Notes under the pieces: generated by a model
The model's database searches: none
What the model was told of the DNA's origin: nothing
The model's input: the letters and a program-made list of their open reading frames with translations, nothing else
Shown here: positions 26,701-34,788 of the stretch, in pieces
How positions within the stretch are numbered: the first letter of the stretch is position 1
Layout of the letters: the number at the start of each line of letters is the position of its first letter
Position numbers and translations under genes: made by a program
Assembly (NCBI GenBank): GCA_943362175.1
Contig: CALRIU020000022.1
Location: forward strand, 1 to 64,000
Source of the DNA: UBA4416 sp943362175
Lineage (GTDB): Bacteria; Bacteroidota; Bacteroidia; B-17B0; Aurantibacillaceae
Length of the DNA stretch: 64,000 bases
Direction of reading: 5' to 3'

Positions 26701-27667
26701 CCGAGAGAATATAGATGAGCTGATCGGCAGGTTCCTTTCAGGAGAAGCTTCTCCGGAAGAGGCCATGATGCTGGAAGACTGGAAGCTGGAGGCCCCGGAA
26801 AACCAGGCGCATTATGAGCAAAGCGAGCATGTATTTGCGCTGCTGCAAAACGCCGGGAAGCCCGCCGAAGTGGATACGGCCAAAGCCTGGGAAAAAGTAA
26901 AACCATTGCTCGACCGCGAAAAAGTGAAGCCGCTTTATCCTAAAACCACCTTTACACGGATTGCCGCCGCTTTGATCATCCTGCTGGGAATTGGCGTCGG
27001 CCTTGTCTTATTCTTTAATACGGATGCGAAGCACTCCTCATACGTGGCCGATAATACGCCGAAGGACATTAAGCTGACGGATGGCACGGAAGTAACTGTA
27101 TTTGCGCACTCCAGGCTTACTGCCGACGAAGGCTTCGGAAAAACAAACCGGCTCATGCACCTGCAGGGCAATGCCACCTTCTCGGTGGTACACGATGAAA
27201 GCATGCCTTTTGTGATCGACGCCGGCAATGTGTTCATTAAAGACATCGGCACCCGCTTCACCGTACGCTCTTCGCTTGATACGGACACGGTATATGTGCA
27301 TGTGGATGAAGGCATCGTGCTGCTCTTCGACAGCCTGGGCTCAGCCCTTGAAATCAAGGCCTCGGAGCATGCGCTCTACATCCGCTCCAAAAGGCAGATC
27401 GTAAAGAATGAAACCACCGTTGCACGCCCGAACGCGCAGCTCAGCTTCAACAACAAGCCCCTGGGAGAAGTCATTGCCACGCTGAACGCGACCTATAATA
27501 CTGCCATCATCCTTCAGAATGCTTCCCTGAAAAACTGTACGATCACTACGCGCTTCGAGCACGAGGACCTCGACACCATTATCAGCATCATCACCGAAAC
27601 GCTGGGACTGAGCTACGAAAAAACAGCGAAGGGATATATCATCAAGGGTAATACATGTCATTCCTGA
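26693..27667 (+). CDS. FecR-type anti-sigma factor
   Basis: 324 residues starting with GTG at 26693, inside the end of the sigma gene. A cytoplasmic N-terminal domain (about 1-80, with LSGEASPEEAMMLEDW) would hold the sigma factor. One membrane helix lies at about 86-107, then a periplasmic FecR domain (about 115-205, DIKLTDGTEVTVFAHS and IKDIGTRFTV). A C-terminal DUF4974-like domain (about 245-320, LSFNNKPLGEVIATLNATY) is expected to contact an STN domain. The next gene, which starts with such an STN domain, overlaps its 3' end by 13 bases. Confidence 0.93.
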   Translation: MINRENIDELIGRFLSGEASPEEAMMLEDWKLEAPENQAHYEQSEHVFALLQNAGKPAEVDTAKAWEKVKPLLDREKVKPLYPKTTFTRIAAALIILLGIGVGLVLFFNTDAKHSSYVADNTPKDIKLTDGTEVTVFAHSRLTADEGFGKTNRLMHLQGNATFSVVHDESMPFVIDAGNVFIKDIGTRFTVRSSLDTDTVYVHVDEGIVLLFDSLGSALEIKASEHALYIRSKRQIVKNETTVARPNAQLSFNNKPLGEVIATLNATYNTAIILQNASLKNCTITTRFEHEDLDTIISIITETLGLSYEKTAKGYIIKGNTCHS

Positions 27668-29523
27668 GGCAACATAAGGGTTTACTGATAGGCTTACTGT
27701 TACTGGGTTCTGCGCTGAAAGCACAAAAGGTGCCTTACCTGGAACGCACCGTTAGCATCCATGCCACTAACCGGAGCCTGGCCGATGTGTTTAAGCTCAT
27801 CAGCGAGCAAACGGCGGTGGTATTTTCGTATAGCCAGGCTTTCAACGATAAGCAAAAAACCAGCCTCAACTGCACGAAAAGGCCGCTGCGCCTGGTGCTG
27901 AATGACCTCCTGAAGGAAACAGGATGCACGTATAAGACCAAGGATAAGTTCATCATCCTGAAATGCGACCCAAGACCTTTGCCTCCTCCCTCCGTCATTA
28001 CAGGCTACATCTACAACGCCGAAGACAGCTCGGTTGTGGCCAATGCGAGTATTTATGTGAAGCAAACGCGGCACTCGGCACAGAGCAACGACTACGGTTT
28101 TTTTTCCTTGTCCTATTCCAATAAGCTTCCCAGCATTTCCGTGTCTTTTGCCCGCGAAAATTATTACGATTCCACCCTCGTGATTTACAATAAGCAAAAG
28201 CAGGAAGTAGTGCTGTACTTATATCCGCGCTATCACCAGAAAGACAGTGTGGTGGAAACACTGGTAATCCCTGAAAAAAAAGACAGCGTCATTGTGGTCA
28301 CCAAAAAAGATACGGTCGTGGTTCCGCAGAAACGTTTTTTCAGCGATTTCTGGAAGCCGCTCAAGACCTTCAATACGAACCTGAAAAACATCAGCGACAC
28401 CTTGTTCAGTGATGTGGCGGTATCCTTTGTTCCATACATCAGCACCAACCGCTTGCTCTCTATTAATACGGTCAACAAGGTCTCGTTCAACATCCTTGCG
28501 GGTTATTCCAAAGGGGTGAGAGGCTTTGAGATCGCCGGCCTGCTGAACATCGACAATGGCGATGTGCGCTACGGACAGATGGCCGGCCTGGCGAACATCG
28601 TATCCGGCAACTCGGAAGGCGCCCAGATTGCGGGGATCCTGAATTTCAACGACCGGAATACACAGGGTGCGCAGGTAGCCGGCATCATCAACGTGGATAA
28701 GGGCGACATGAAGGGTGCGCAGATAGGAGGAATCGGCAATGCAACTTCGGGGAACATCCATGGCGTGCAGCTGTCCGGTATTTTTAATGCCAGCGGCAAA
28801 AAGGCTGAGGGCGCACAGGCAGCTGGAATCTGCAACGCCAGCCCTTCCGTAAAAGGCATACAGATCGCAGGGATCGTGAATGTGACCGATACACTGGAGG
28901 GCTTTCAGCTGGCGGGTATTACCAATACTGCCGGCCAGGTGCATGGCATGCAGCTGGCCGGTGTGCTCAATCGCGCCGCTTATGTGGATGGTCTCCAGCT
29001 CGGCTTGCTTAACGTGGCTGATTCATCGTCGGGGCTTTCCATCGGGCTTTTCAATTATGTCAAAACCGGGTACCATAAGCTGGAGATCAATACCGATGAG
29101 CTCTTGTTTGCCAATATGAGCTTTGGCACCGGCACCGAAAAGCTATACACCATTTTCTTGGCGGGTATCAATTATGCCAATCCCAATATTGTGAGCTATG
29201 GTTATGGCATCGGCTCGGGCTTCACGATCAAAAAAAACCTGGGCTTCAGTGCCACGGTCATAGCACAGCAGATGCAGCACAGAGAAGACGGGCTTTTCCG
29301 CGCCAACCTGCTTGGCAGGGCTTATGTGGGCCTGGAATATAAATTCCACCCGAAGTTCAGGATCGGCCTCGGCCCTACCTTCAACCTCTATACACCCAAC
29401 ACGACGGATAATGACAACTCCGATCTGCTGAACGATATTCCTTCTTACCGTGCAGCAGAATCCACAGCACCGAATCATCTAAGGATGTGGATCGGCGGAA
29501 AGATCTGTCTTAAATTCTTTTAA
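27655..29523 (+). CDS. STN-domain protein with surface repeats (LA_2272-like)
   Basis: 622 residues. The signal peptide is cut near residue 23 (LKAQ). An STN domain (about 25-105: RSLADVFKLISEQTAVVFSY, RLVLNDLLKETGCTY) is followed by a carboxypeptidase-regulatory-like domain (about 115-185) and a Val/Lys-rich linker. About a dozen repeats of 15-16 residues with the pattern G-x-Q-x-A-G-I-x-N (about 289-470) follow, then a C-terminal section with barrel-like strands ending FF. No TonB plug or receptor barrel is present. The STN domain normally belongs to a TonB-dependent transducer, so this looks like a transducer whose signalling domain is carried by another surface protein. The repeats resemble those called LA_2272 surface repeats; function unknown. 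Confidence 0.82.
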   Translation: MSFLRQHKGLLIGLLLLGSALKAQKVPYLERTVSIHATNRSLADVFKLISEQTAVVFSYSQAFNDKQKTSLNCTKRPLRLVLNDLLKETGCTYKTKDKFIILKCDPRPLPPPSVITGYIYNAEDSSVVANASIYVKQTRHSAQSNDYGFFSLSYSNKLPSISVSFARENYYDSTLVIYNKQKQEVVLYLYPRYHQKDSVVETLVIPEKKDSVIVVTKKDTVVVPQKRFFSDFWKPLKTFNTNLKNISDTLFSDVAVSFVPYISTNRLLSINTVNKVSFNILAGYSKGVRGFEIAGLLNIDNGDVRYGQMAGLANIVSGNSEGAQIAGILNFNDRNTQGAQVAGIINVDKGDMKGAQIGGIGNATSGNIHGVQLSGIFNASGKKAEGAQAAGICNASPSVKGIQIAGIVNVTDTLEGFQLAGITNTAGQVHGMQLAGVLNRAAYVDGLQLGLLNVADSSSGLSIGLFNYVKTGYHKLEINTDELLFANMSFGTGTEKLYTIFLAGINYANPNIVSYGYGIGSGFTIKKNLGFSATVIAQQMQHREDGLFRANLLGRAYVGLEYKFHPKFRIGLGPTFNLYTPNTTDNDNSDLLNDIPSYRAAESTAPNHLRMWIGGKICLKFF

Positions 29524-29604
29524 TTCGTGCCGGTGAGCGCAGCCAAAATACCGTCATTGGAACAAGAAACAATCTGAAAGATACTTCAGATTGTTTTAAG
29601 TTTT

Positions 29605-29712
29605 TAGGCGTGTCCCTTCGGCAGGCGGGCCGGCTGCCCGCTTCAATCTTTTTGCCACACGTCGACTACGCTCGGTGTCCGGCAAAAAAGGATGTCCGCT
29701 TGCATCTCTCAG
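29605..29712 (-). repeat. Dispersed intergenic element, copy with conserved-loop hairpin
   Basis: Reads on the reverse strand as a GC-rich flank with CGAAGGGACACGCC at one end. The core hairpin (TTTTTGCC at 29649-29656, partner GGCAAAAA at 29681-29688) encloses ACAC/GTGT and the loop TCGACTACGCTC (29662-29673). It lies in the 462-base spacer between the STN protein and the GIN gene, which holds no credible gene; a 123-codon forward frame here is composed of repeat sequence. Confidence 0.6.
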
Positions 29713-29762
29713 GCAAGCCTGGTTCAGAATTTATGAATCTGACTCCATGTGCAGTGAAAATT

Positions 29763-29842
29763 TGCGCCAGGGATTGCCGTGGAAATCCTCTGTCACGTTC
29801 CTTTGTGACAGAGATTGGAACGGAAAGCCCGCCCGGGCGCCC
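29763..29842 (+). repeat. Dispersed element TGCGCCAGGGAT...GGGCGCCC, copy 1
   Basis: Begins TGCGCCAGGGAT (29763-29774) and ends GGGCGCCC (29835-29842). Its centre is a 9-bp hairpin CTCTGTCAC/GTGACAGAG (29788-29796 with 29805-29813) with loop GTTCCTTT. The same ends occur at 36094-36194 (reverse) and 57191-57343 (forward) around different hairpins. Confidence 0.75.
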
Positions 29843-29918
29843 AAATTATCTAAAGACAAACCACATCGAAACAGGGATTACGACTCATAAAAATAGTTCA
29901 AAAAAATTTTCATTCACA

Positions 29919-29950
29919 CATAGGGGTAAGATGCATGTATGTTGTCATAG
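29919..29950 (+). promoter_or_regulatory. Putative ECF-sigma promoter (GIN/receptor operon)
   Basis: CATAGGGGT (29919-29927), 13 bases, GTTGTCATAG (29941-29950), identical in both blocks and in spacing to 26055-26086. The gene start is 35 bases downstream, close to the 38 bases seen at the sigma gene. Confidence 0.72.
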
Positions 29951-29985
29951 CTATATAACAACAAAAAACCTTAAATACTGACACT

Positions 29986-30708
29986 ATGAAAACATCAACT
30001 TTAGCCCTTATTTCTTTTTGCGTAATCGCACTTGCTTCCTGCCGTAAACAATCTCCTATTCCGGTTGTAGGCCGTGGCGATGTTGTCAGCAAAACATACG
30101 ATCATAGCGGCTTCGACCACATCGACCTGTCCATCGACGCCGACGTGGATTATATACAGGACAATGCCTACTATGTAGAAGTATATGCGCAATCCAATAT
30201 TCAGAAAGCGCTCCGGATCAAGGTAGAAGGCTCTACGCTGCGCATCGGTGCAAAGAACCCTTTATGGAAGCACAAAACGGTTCGCATCAAAGTACACTCC
30301 CCGAACCTCTATGGTGTGGAAGTGAGCGGTAGCGGAGACTTCGAGGCAGAAACGCCGATCCTTACCAATACGATGGACATTCACATCAGCGGCAGCGGCT
30401 CTGCATCCCTGTCCTCCCTCAATGCTCAAAGCCTGAACGCCGAGCTCAGCGGCTCCGGAAAGCTTACCATCCGTGGAGGCTCTACCATCGACCAGTCGCT
30501 GCAGGCAAGCGGCTCGGGCGACATCGACGTGATGTCGATGAGCTCTGAAAACAGCACCGTGCGCTTAAGCGGTTCGGGCAGCGCCAGATTACATGCTACC
30601 AAACGCCTTGATGTGCGCATTTCGGGCAGCGGCAGCGTTAAATACACCGGCACACCGGCTGTAAACTCTGAGATCAGCGGATCCGGAAAACTCAGCAACG
30701 TCAACTAA
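29986..30708 (+). CDS. GIN-domain (DUF2807) lipoprotein
   Basis: 240 residues with a lipoprotein signal (VIALASC, lipidated C19). The mature part is the DUF2807 or head GIN domain, a beta-solenoid with regularly spaced GSGxxx turns (VSGSGDFEAE, ISGSGSASLSS, ASGSGDIDVMS, LSGSGSARL, ISGSGSVKYTG). It probably sits on the cell surface or the periplasmic face of the outer membrane; the family has been called a putative adhesin, without firm biochemistry. It is the first gene of a two-gene operon with the TonB-dependent receptor 40 bases downstream, under the proposed ECF promoter. Confidence 0.88.
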   Translation: MKTSTLALISFCVIALASCRKQSPIPVVGRGDVVSKTYDHSGFDHIDLSIDADVDYIQDNAYYVEVYAQSNIQKALRIKVEGSTLRIGAKNPLWKHKTVRIKVHSPNLYGVEVSGSGDFEAETPILTNTMDIHISGSGSASLSSLNAQSLNAELSGSGKLTIRGGSTIDQSLQASGSGDIDVMSMSSENSTVRLSGSGSARLHATKRLDVRISGSGSVKYTGTPAVNSEISGSGKLSNVN

Positions 30709-30748
30709 TCATTATTCATTTTTCGTTTAATCTTTTTCTGAAATAACT

Positions 30749-33118
30749 ATGCTGTGTTATAGAAACATATTCATGCTGCTTGCCTTTCTGTTTGGGTTCT
30801 CCATACTCCTTCCGGCACAGACTCCTACACAAACCGTAAGGGGAACGGTGGTCGACAAAGTTTCCCAGGCACCCCTGCCCGGAGCCATTGTGGTGCTGGT
30901 GAACTCGGAACCCCTGATGGGTGTGAGCACCAACGAGGAAGGAAAATTCAGCTTCAGCAAGGTGCCTGTCGGCAAGCAAACTCTGAAAATTTCCTTCATC
31001 GGCTATAAGGAATCGGTGATGCAAAACCTGTCGGTAAATGCCGGAAAGGAGCTGGTGCTGAATGTCTCGCTCGAGGAAGACATCAAGGCCATGGATGAAG
31101 TGGTGGTAAGCGCCAAAGTAGAAAAGAACAAACCCCTGAATGACATGTCGACCGTGAGCACGAGAGCTTTTTCGGTAGAGGAAACTCAAAAATTCGCCGC
31201 GGCCGTCAATGATCCGGCACGGATGGCGACTTCCTTTGCGGGCGTAGTGGGTGGCAACGACGGGGCCAATATGATCTCCATCCGCGGCAACTCGCCTAAC
31301 GGTTTGTTGTGGCGCATGGAAGGCGTGGAAATCCCTAATCCCAATCACTTTGCCAATGTGGGCACCTCGGGTGGCGGCATCGCCATAATCAGCGCCCAGC
31401 TGCTCGGCAACTCCGATTTTTCTACCGGCGCTTTTGCCGCAGAATACGGCAATGCCCTCTCAGGCGTATTCGACCTGAGGCTGAGAAAAGGCAACAACCA
31501 GAAAAGAGAATACACCTTACAGCTTGGCGTACTGGGCGCGGATGTTGCAACCGAGGGGCCATTCAAAAAAGGCTATGATGGCTCTTACCTTGTCAACTAC
31601 CGCTATTCGACCCTCAACCTGCTGGGAAAAATAGGTGTGCCCATCGGCGATGCCAATACCATCTTCCAGGACCTTTCGCTCAATGTGTCTCTACCGACCA
31701 AAAAGCTGGGAACCTTTACGGTATTCGGTTTCGGAGGTATCAGTAACCAGACGACCACCGCAGAGAAAGATACGGTGAAGTGGCGCGAGGACGACTTCAC
31801 GAGACTTAATACCAACTTCTACAGCAATACCGGCGCTATCGGGATGACCAATACCAAGCTTTTTCAAAACCAGTCGTACCTGAAAACGGCGCTGGTATTC
31901 TCCGGCGTGGAGAACGGGTATTCACAGGAAAAAATGCACCTTGATTTTACGGGCTTCACCAAAGAATACGAGCAGGTATTTTCCCAGACCAAAGTGACGC
32001 TCTCCACAACCTATACCAAGAAGATCAGCGCGCGGAGCAATATCCGCAGCGGCTTTATCCTGAACCAGCTGGGATATAATCTTGTTCAGAAAGACAATGA
32101 GGATACGACGGTGCTCATTCCACGCATCCAGGTAAAAGGAAGCACACAAACGGCACAGGTCTTTTTCCAGTGGAATTATAAGCTGAGTGAAAAACTGACC
32201 ACGAATGTAGGGCTTCACTACTTCCAGCTGTTCCTCAACAACTCCAACTCCCTGGAGCCAAGGGCTTCCCTGAAATATGAGTTCAACCCGCGCAACAACA
32301 TTACCTTCGGATACGGCCTCCACAGCCAGCTACAGCCTATCGGCGTTTACTTCGCGCAAAGCCAGGCTTCCGACGGAACGTATACCAGGCCGAATAAAGA
32401 CCTTTCCCTCAGTAAAGCGCATCACCTGGTACTGGGCTACGACTGGAGCATCAACAGCTACTCGCATATCAAAACGGAAGTGTATTACCAGCATCTCTTC
32501 CATGTTCCTATCAGCAGGGATACGGCGAGCACCTACTCTATCCTGAATGCGATCGATGGCTTTGCTACCGATCCGCTCACCAATAAAGGCCTGGGAAGAA
32601 ATTACGGGCTCGAGCTGACCTACGAGCGCTTCATGCACCGCAACCTGTATTACCTGGTATCGGCTTCCCTCTACGATTCGAAATACCAGACTGCCAAAGG
32701 CCAGTGGTTTAATACGCGCTTCAACACCAATTATGCCTTAAGCATTACCGCCGGCAAGGAATGGACCTTATCCGAAAAACGGAAGAGCCGCGTGATCGGC
32801 TTCAACCTGAAATCGGTGTATGTAGGCGGGATGCGTTACACGCCGATTGACCTCAACGCATCTATCGCCAAAGGGGAAACCGTGTTCGAAGATTCCAAAA
32901 CCTTTGAAGAGAAAAATCCTGATTATTACCGCCTCGACATCCGCATCAGCCTGAAACGCAATTACAAAAAAGTAACGGGCACGCTGGCCTTGGATATTCA
33001 GAATACGATCAACCGGAAAAATGTCGGCGGGCAATACTTTGACGTCAACACCGGAAAAATCAAATACTGGTACCAGGCGCCGTTGATTCCTGTACTGAGC
33101 TACAGGCTGGAGTTTTAA
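30749..33118 (+). CDS. TonB-dependent receptor (carboxypeptidase-like N-domain)
   Basis: 789 residues. The signal peptide is cut near LLPAQ. A CarboxypepD_reg-like domain (about 28-115, TVRGTVVDKVSQAPLPGA and VSTNEEGKFSFSKVPVG) is followed by the plug (about 125-235, with MISIRGNSPNGLLWRMEGVE) and a 22-strand-type barrel ending in Phe (LSYRLEF). There is no STN domain, so it cannot itself be the FecR-type transducer. The ligand is unknown; no SusD-like partner follows. Its place behind the GIN gene suggests ECF control. Confidence 0.93.
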   Translation: MLCYRNIFMLLAFLFGFSILLPAQTPTQTVRGTVVDKVSQAPLPGAIVVLVNSEPLMGVSTNEEGKFSFSKVPVGKQTLKISFIGYKESVMQNLSVNAGKELVLNVSLEEDIKAMDEVVVSAKVEKNKPLNDMSTVSTRAFSVEETQKFAAAVNDPARMATSFAGVVGGNDGANMISIRGNSPNGLLWRMEGVEIPNPNHFANVGTSGGGIAIISAQLLGNSDFSTGAFAAEYGNALSGVFDLRLRKGNNQKREYTLQLGVLGADVATEGPFKKGYDGSYLVNYRYSTLNLLGKIGVPIGDANTIFQDLSLNVSLPTKKLGTFTVFGFGGISNQTTTAEKDTVKWREDDFTRLNTNFYSNTGAIGMTNTKLFQNQSYLKTALVFSGVENGYSQEKMHLDFTGFTKEYEQVFSQTKVTLSTTYTKKISARSNIRSGFILNQLGYNLVQKDNEDTTVLIPRIQVKGSTQTAQVFFQWNYKLSEKLTTNVGLHYFQLFLNNSNSLEPRASLKYEFNPRNNITFGYGLHSQLQPIGVYFAQSQASDGTYTRPNKDLSLSKAHHLVLGYDWSINSYSHIKTEVYYQHLFHVPISRDTASTYSILNAIDGFATDPLTNKGLGRNYGLELTYERFMHRNLYYLVSASLYDSKYQTAKGQWFNTRFNTNYALSITAGKEWTLSEKRKSRVIGFNLKSVYVGGMRYTPIDLNASIAKGETVFEDSKTFEEKNPDYYRLDIRISLKRNYKKVTGTLALDIQNTINRKNVGGQYFDVNTGKIKYWYQAPLIPVLSYRLEF

Positions 33119-33156
33119 ATAATACATTACATCATTTCGCACAAAACAAAGTATGG

Positions 33157-33183
33157 AGCAATCTCATCGTTGGTGAGATTGCT
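33157..33183. repeat. REP-like palindrome AGCAATCTCA
   Basis: AGCAATCTCA (33157-33166), loop TCGTTGG, TGAGATTGCT (33174-33183), followed by TCGTGCGTTCGTGATAACGGG. It resembles a palindromic intergenic repeat common in Bacteroidota (CATTGCGAGG...GCAATCTC type). A relative lies at 36925-36960. It could also end transcription of the receptor gene. Confidence 0.65.
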
Positions 33184-33272
33184 TCGTGCGTTCGTGATAA
33201 CGGGTTGGTAAATTAACACCTGTGCTACGATCTGTAGCAAGCGGCAAGCCCGGGCCTTAGTACCTTTGTGCC

Positions 33273-33671
33273 ATGTACCTGCACAGCTCACAACTGCTCA
33301 TTAAGCTTTATAAAGACAAGCCTTCCCGCATTGGGATCAAATATGCCTACGGGTTCCAGGCGCTCAAGCCTTATGAGGAGCTTGTCAGAAAATATCCGCA
33401 GCACAGCTTCTCCCTGAAGCTGGAGCCGAAAGCCAGGCAGATCAACCTCAGCCTGAGATCGGATCAAAGCGGCGAGGTGGTCAGGTATAAGGATCTGCTC
33501 TACAAGCCCGAAGAGCTCCGGAAGCTGATCGATGCGGGCTCCGGCGCATTGCCGATGGAGTTTGTCCACATCTACAGCGAGGCCAATGTGCTGCTGATTG
33601 CCAGGCCCTTCAAGCAACAGCTCTTTCTTACGCTGAGCTCTTACGAGGTTATCGGGCTCAATGATTTTTAA
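33273..33671 (+). CDS. Conserved-looking hypothetical protein
   Basis: 132 residues, soluble, no signal peptide and no family I can name. It has an even mix of charged and hydrophobic residues and a plausible alpha/beta pattern (ELVRKYPQHSFSLKLEP, EFVHIYSEANVLLIARPF). A perfect -7 box TACCTTTG at 33261-33268 ends 4 bases before the ATG, so the transcript would start at or inside the start codon. Base use is like the neighbours, which favours a real gene. Confidence 0.62.
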   Translation: MYLHSSQLLIKLYKDKPSRIGIKYAYGFQALKPYEELVRKYPQHSFSLKLEPKARQINLSLRSDQSGEVVRYKDLLYKPEELRKLIDAGSGALPMEFVHIYSEANVLLIARPFKQQLFLTLSSYEVIGLNDF

Positions 33672-33726
33672 GTAGCCTGGTATTTGCTCCAAGAGTTTGT
33701 ACCTTTATGAAACCAAACGCCCTGCC

Positions 33727-34200
33727 ATGAAACCTTTTTTTGTACTGATCATCAGCTTTGCTGTTTCTTTTCTTGCGATCCGCTTCATTACCGGTACACC
33801 GGATCCTTTCCTGGCGGGCAACATCGCCATGAGCGTCATGCTGGTATTTACCGCCATCGGGCATTTTGCTTTTGTGAAGGGCATGGAAATGATGATGCCT
33901 CCTTTCATTCCGTTTAAGGCAGCGATGGTCTATATCACCGGCATCATTGAAGTCATGGCTGCTGCGGGGCTTCTCATTCCTTCCCTGCAACTTCTGACTT
34001 CTTACTTACTCATCCTGTTTTTTATCCTGATCCTGCCGGTCAATATTTATGCGGCTGCCAACAATGTGGATTATCAGAAAGGCACGCACGAGGGCCCGGG
34101 CCTGTCGTACTTATGGTTCCGGATCCCCTTCCAGCTGTTCCTGATTGCCTGGGTTTACCTTTGCACTATTTTTCACGCCGCTCTGATCAGCAACTTATAA
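33727..34200 (+). CDS. DoxX-like membrane protein
   Basis: 157 residues from the ATG at 33727; the frame can be extended to a TTG at 33697 but that lies on the -7 box. Four membrane helices, with AAMVYITGIIEVMAAAGLLIP matching the DoxX/DoxD signature (helix 3 with G-x-x-E) and a conserved N-terminal helix pair. DoxX proteins are linked to quinone-dependent oxidation or membrane redox control, but this subfamily is uncharacterised. An eight-codon frame at 33707-33730 overlaps its start. The DinB-like gene begins 8 bases after its stop. Confidence 0.8.
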   Translation: MKPFFVLIISFAVSFLAIRFITGTPDPFLAGNIAMSVMLVFTAIGHFAFVKGMEMMMPPFIPFKAAMVYITGIIEVMAAAGLLIPSLQLLTSYLLILFFILILPVNIYAAANNVDYQKGTHEGPGLSYLWFRIPFQLFLIAWVYLCTIFHAALISNL

Positions 34201-34208
34201 GACTCGTT

Positions 34209-34676
34209 ATGAAACAAGACCTCATCAAACAGTTACAGGAACTCCTGCACGGCCCCTTATGGCTCGATGAGCACTTCGATAAAAAGCTGAGCAGCATTTC
34301 GGCGGAGGAAGCGTTCATCAATCCCCTTCCGGATATGCATAGTGTGGCCGAGCTGCTCTCGCACCTCAACGTATGGCTCCGGGCCTGCATGGACCGCATG
34401 ACGGGCACAGAGAACAGCCTGAAAGACCATAGCCCTGACGACTGGAAAAACAATGCGCAGTTGAAGACCGATGGCTGGGAAGTTTTAAAAGAAGAATTTT
34501 ACGCCCTGCACGATGAGCTCATCCGCCTGATTGAAACCAGCGACGATGCTTTTTTTGAAAAACCCTATCCGGGATCGGCATTCACGCACCAGGATATTCT
34601 GAACGGCTTGATCCATCACAATGCCTATCACCTGGGGCAGATGGGACTCACGATCAAGTTTTTGAAGATGAAATGA
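34209..34676 (+). CDS. DinB-like four-helix-bundle protein
   Basis: 155 residues from the ATG at 34209; a longer frame starts inside the DoxX gene. MHSVAELLSHLNVWLRAC and GLIHHNAYHLGQMGL supply the three-His metal site of the DinB/YfiT superfamily. Members include thiol transferases (bacillithiol- or mycothiol-dependent) and unassigned metal hydrolases. It is co-transcribed with the DoxX-like gene, which hints at thiol or redox function, though this is inference. Confidence 0.85.
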   Translation: MKQDLIKQLQELLHGPLWLDEHFDKKLSSISAEEAFINPLPDMHSVAELLSHLNVWLRACMDRMTGTENSLKDHSPDDWKNNAQLKTDGWEVLKEEFYALHDELIRLIETSDDAFFEKPYPGSAFTHQDILNGLIHHNAYHLGQMGLTIKFLKMK

Positions 34677-34740
34677 TCGTTGTCTGATTAAGACACCTTG
34701 CTAAGAATTACCGTTCTCTCCCGAAGTGGCAATACAATAC

Positions 34741-34777
34741 ACTTTGTGATTTCGAGCGCCGTCGAGAAAGACAAAGT
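34741..34777. repeat. Conserved-loop hairpin between convergent genes
   Basis: ACTTTGT (34741-34747) pairs with ACAAAGT (34771-34777) and TTTC (34750-34753) with GAAA (34766-34769). The loop 34754-34765 is the reverse complement of TCGACGGCGCTC, the same loop family as at 25930-25941 and 29662-29673. It lies between the convergent DinB-like and ceramidase-like genes and could end both transcripts. Confidence 0.65.
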
Positions 34778-34788
34778 AACGTCAACCT

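Noticed and set aside
29610..29981. A 123-codon forward frame between the STN and GIN genes
   Set aside because: It is composed of the dispersed elements and runs through the ECF promoter motif, so it is not a gene.
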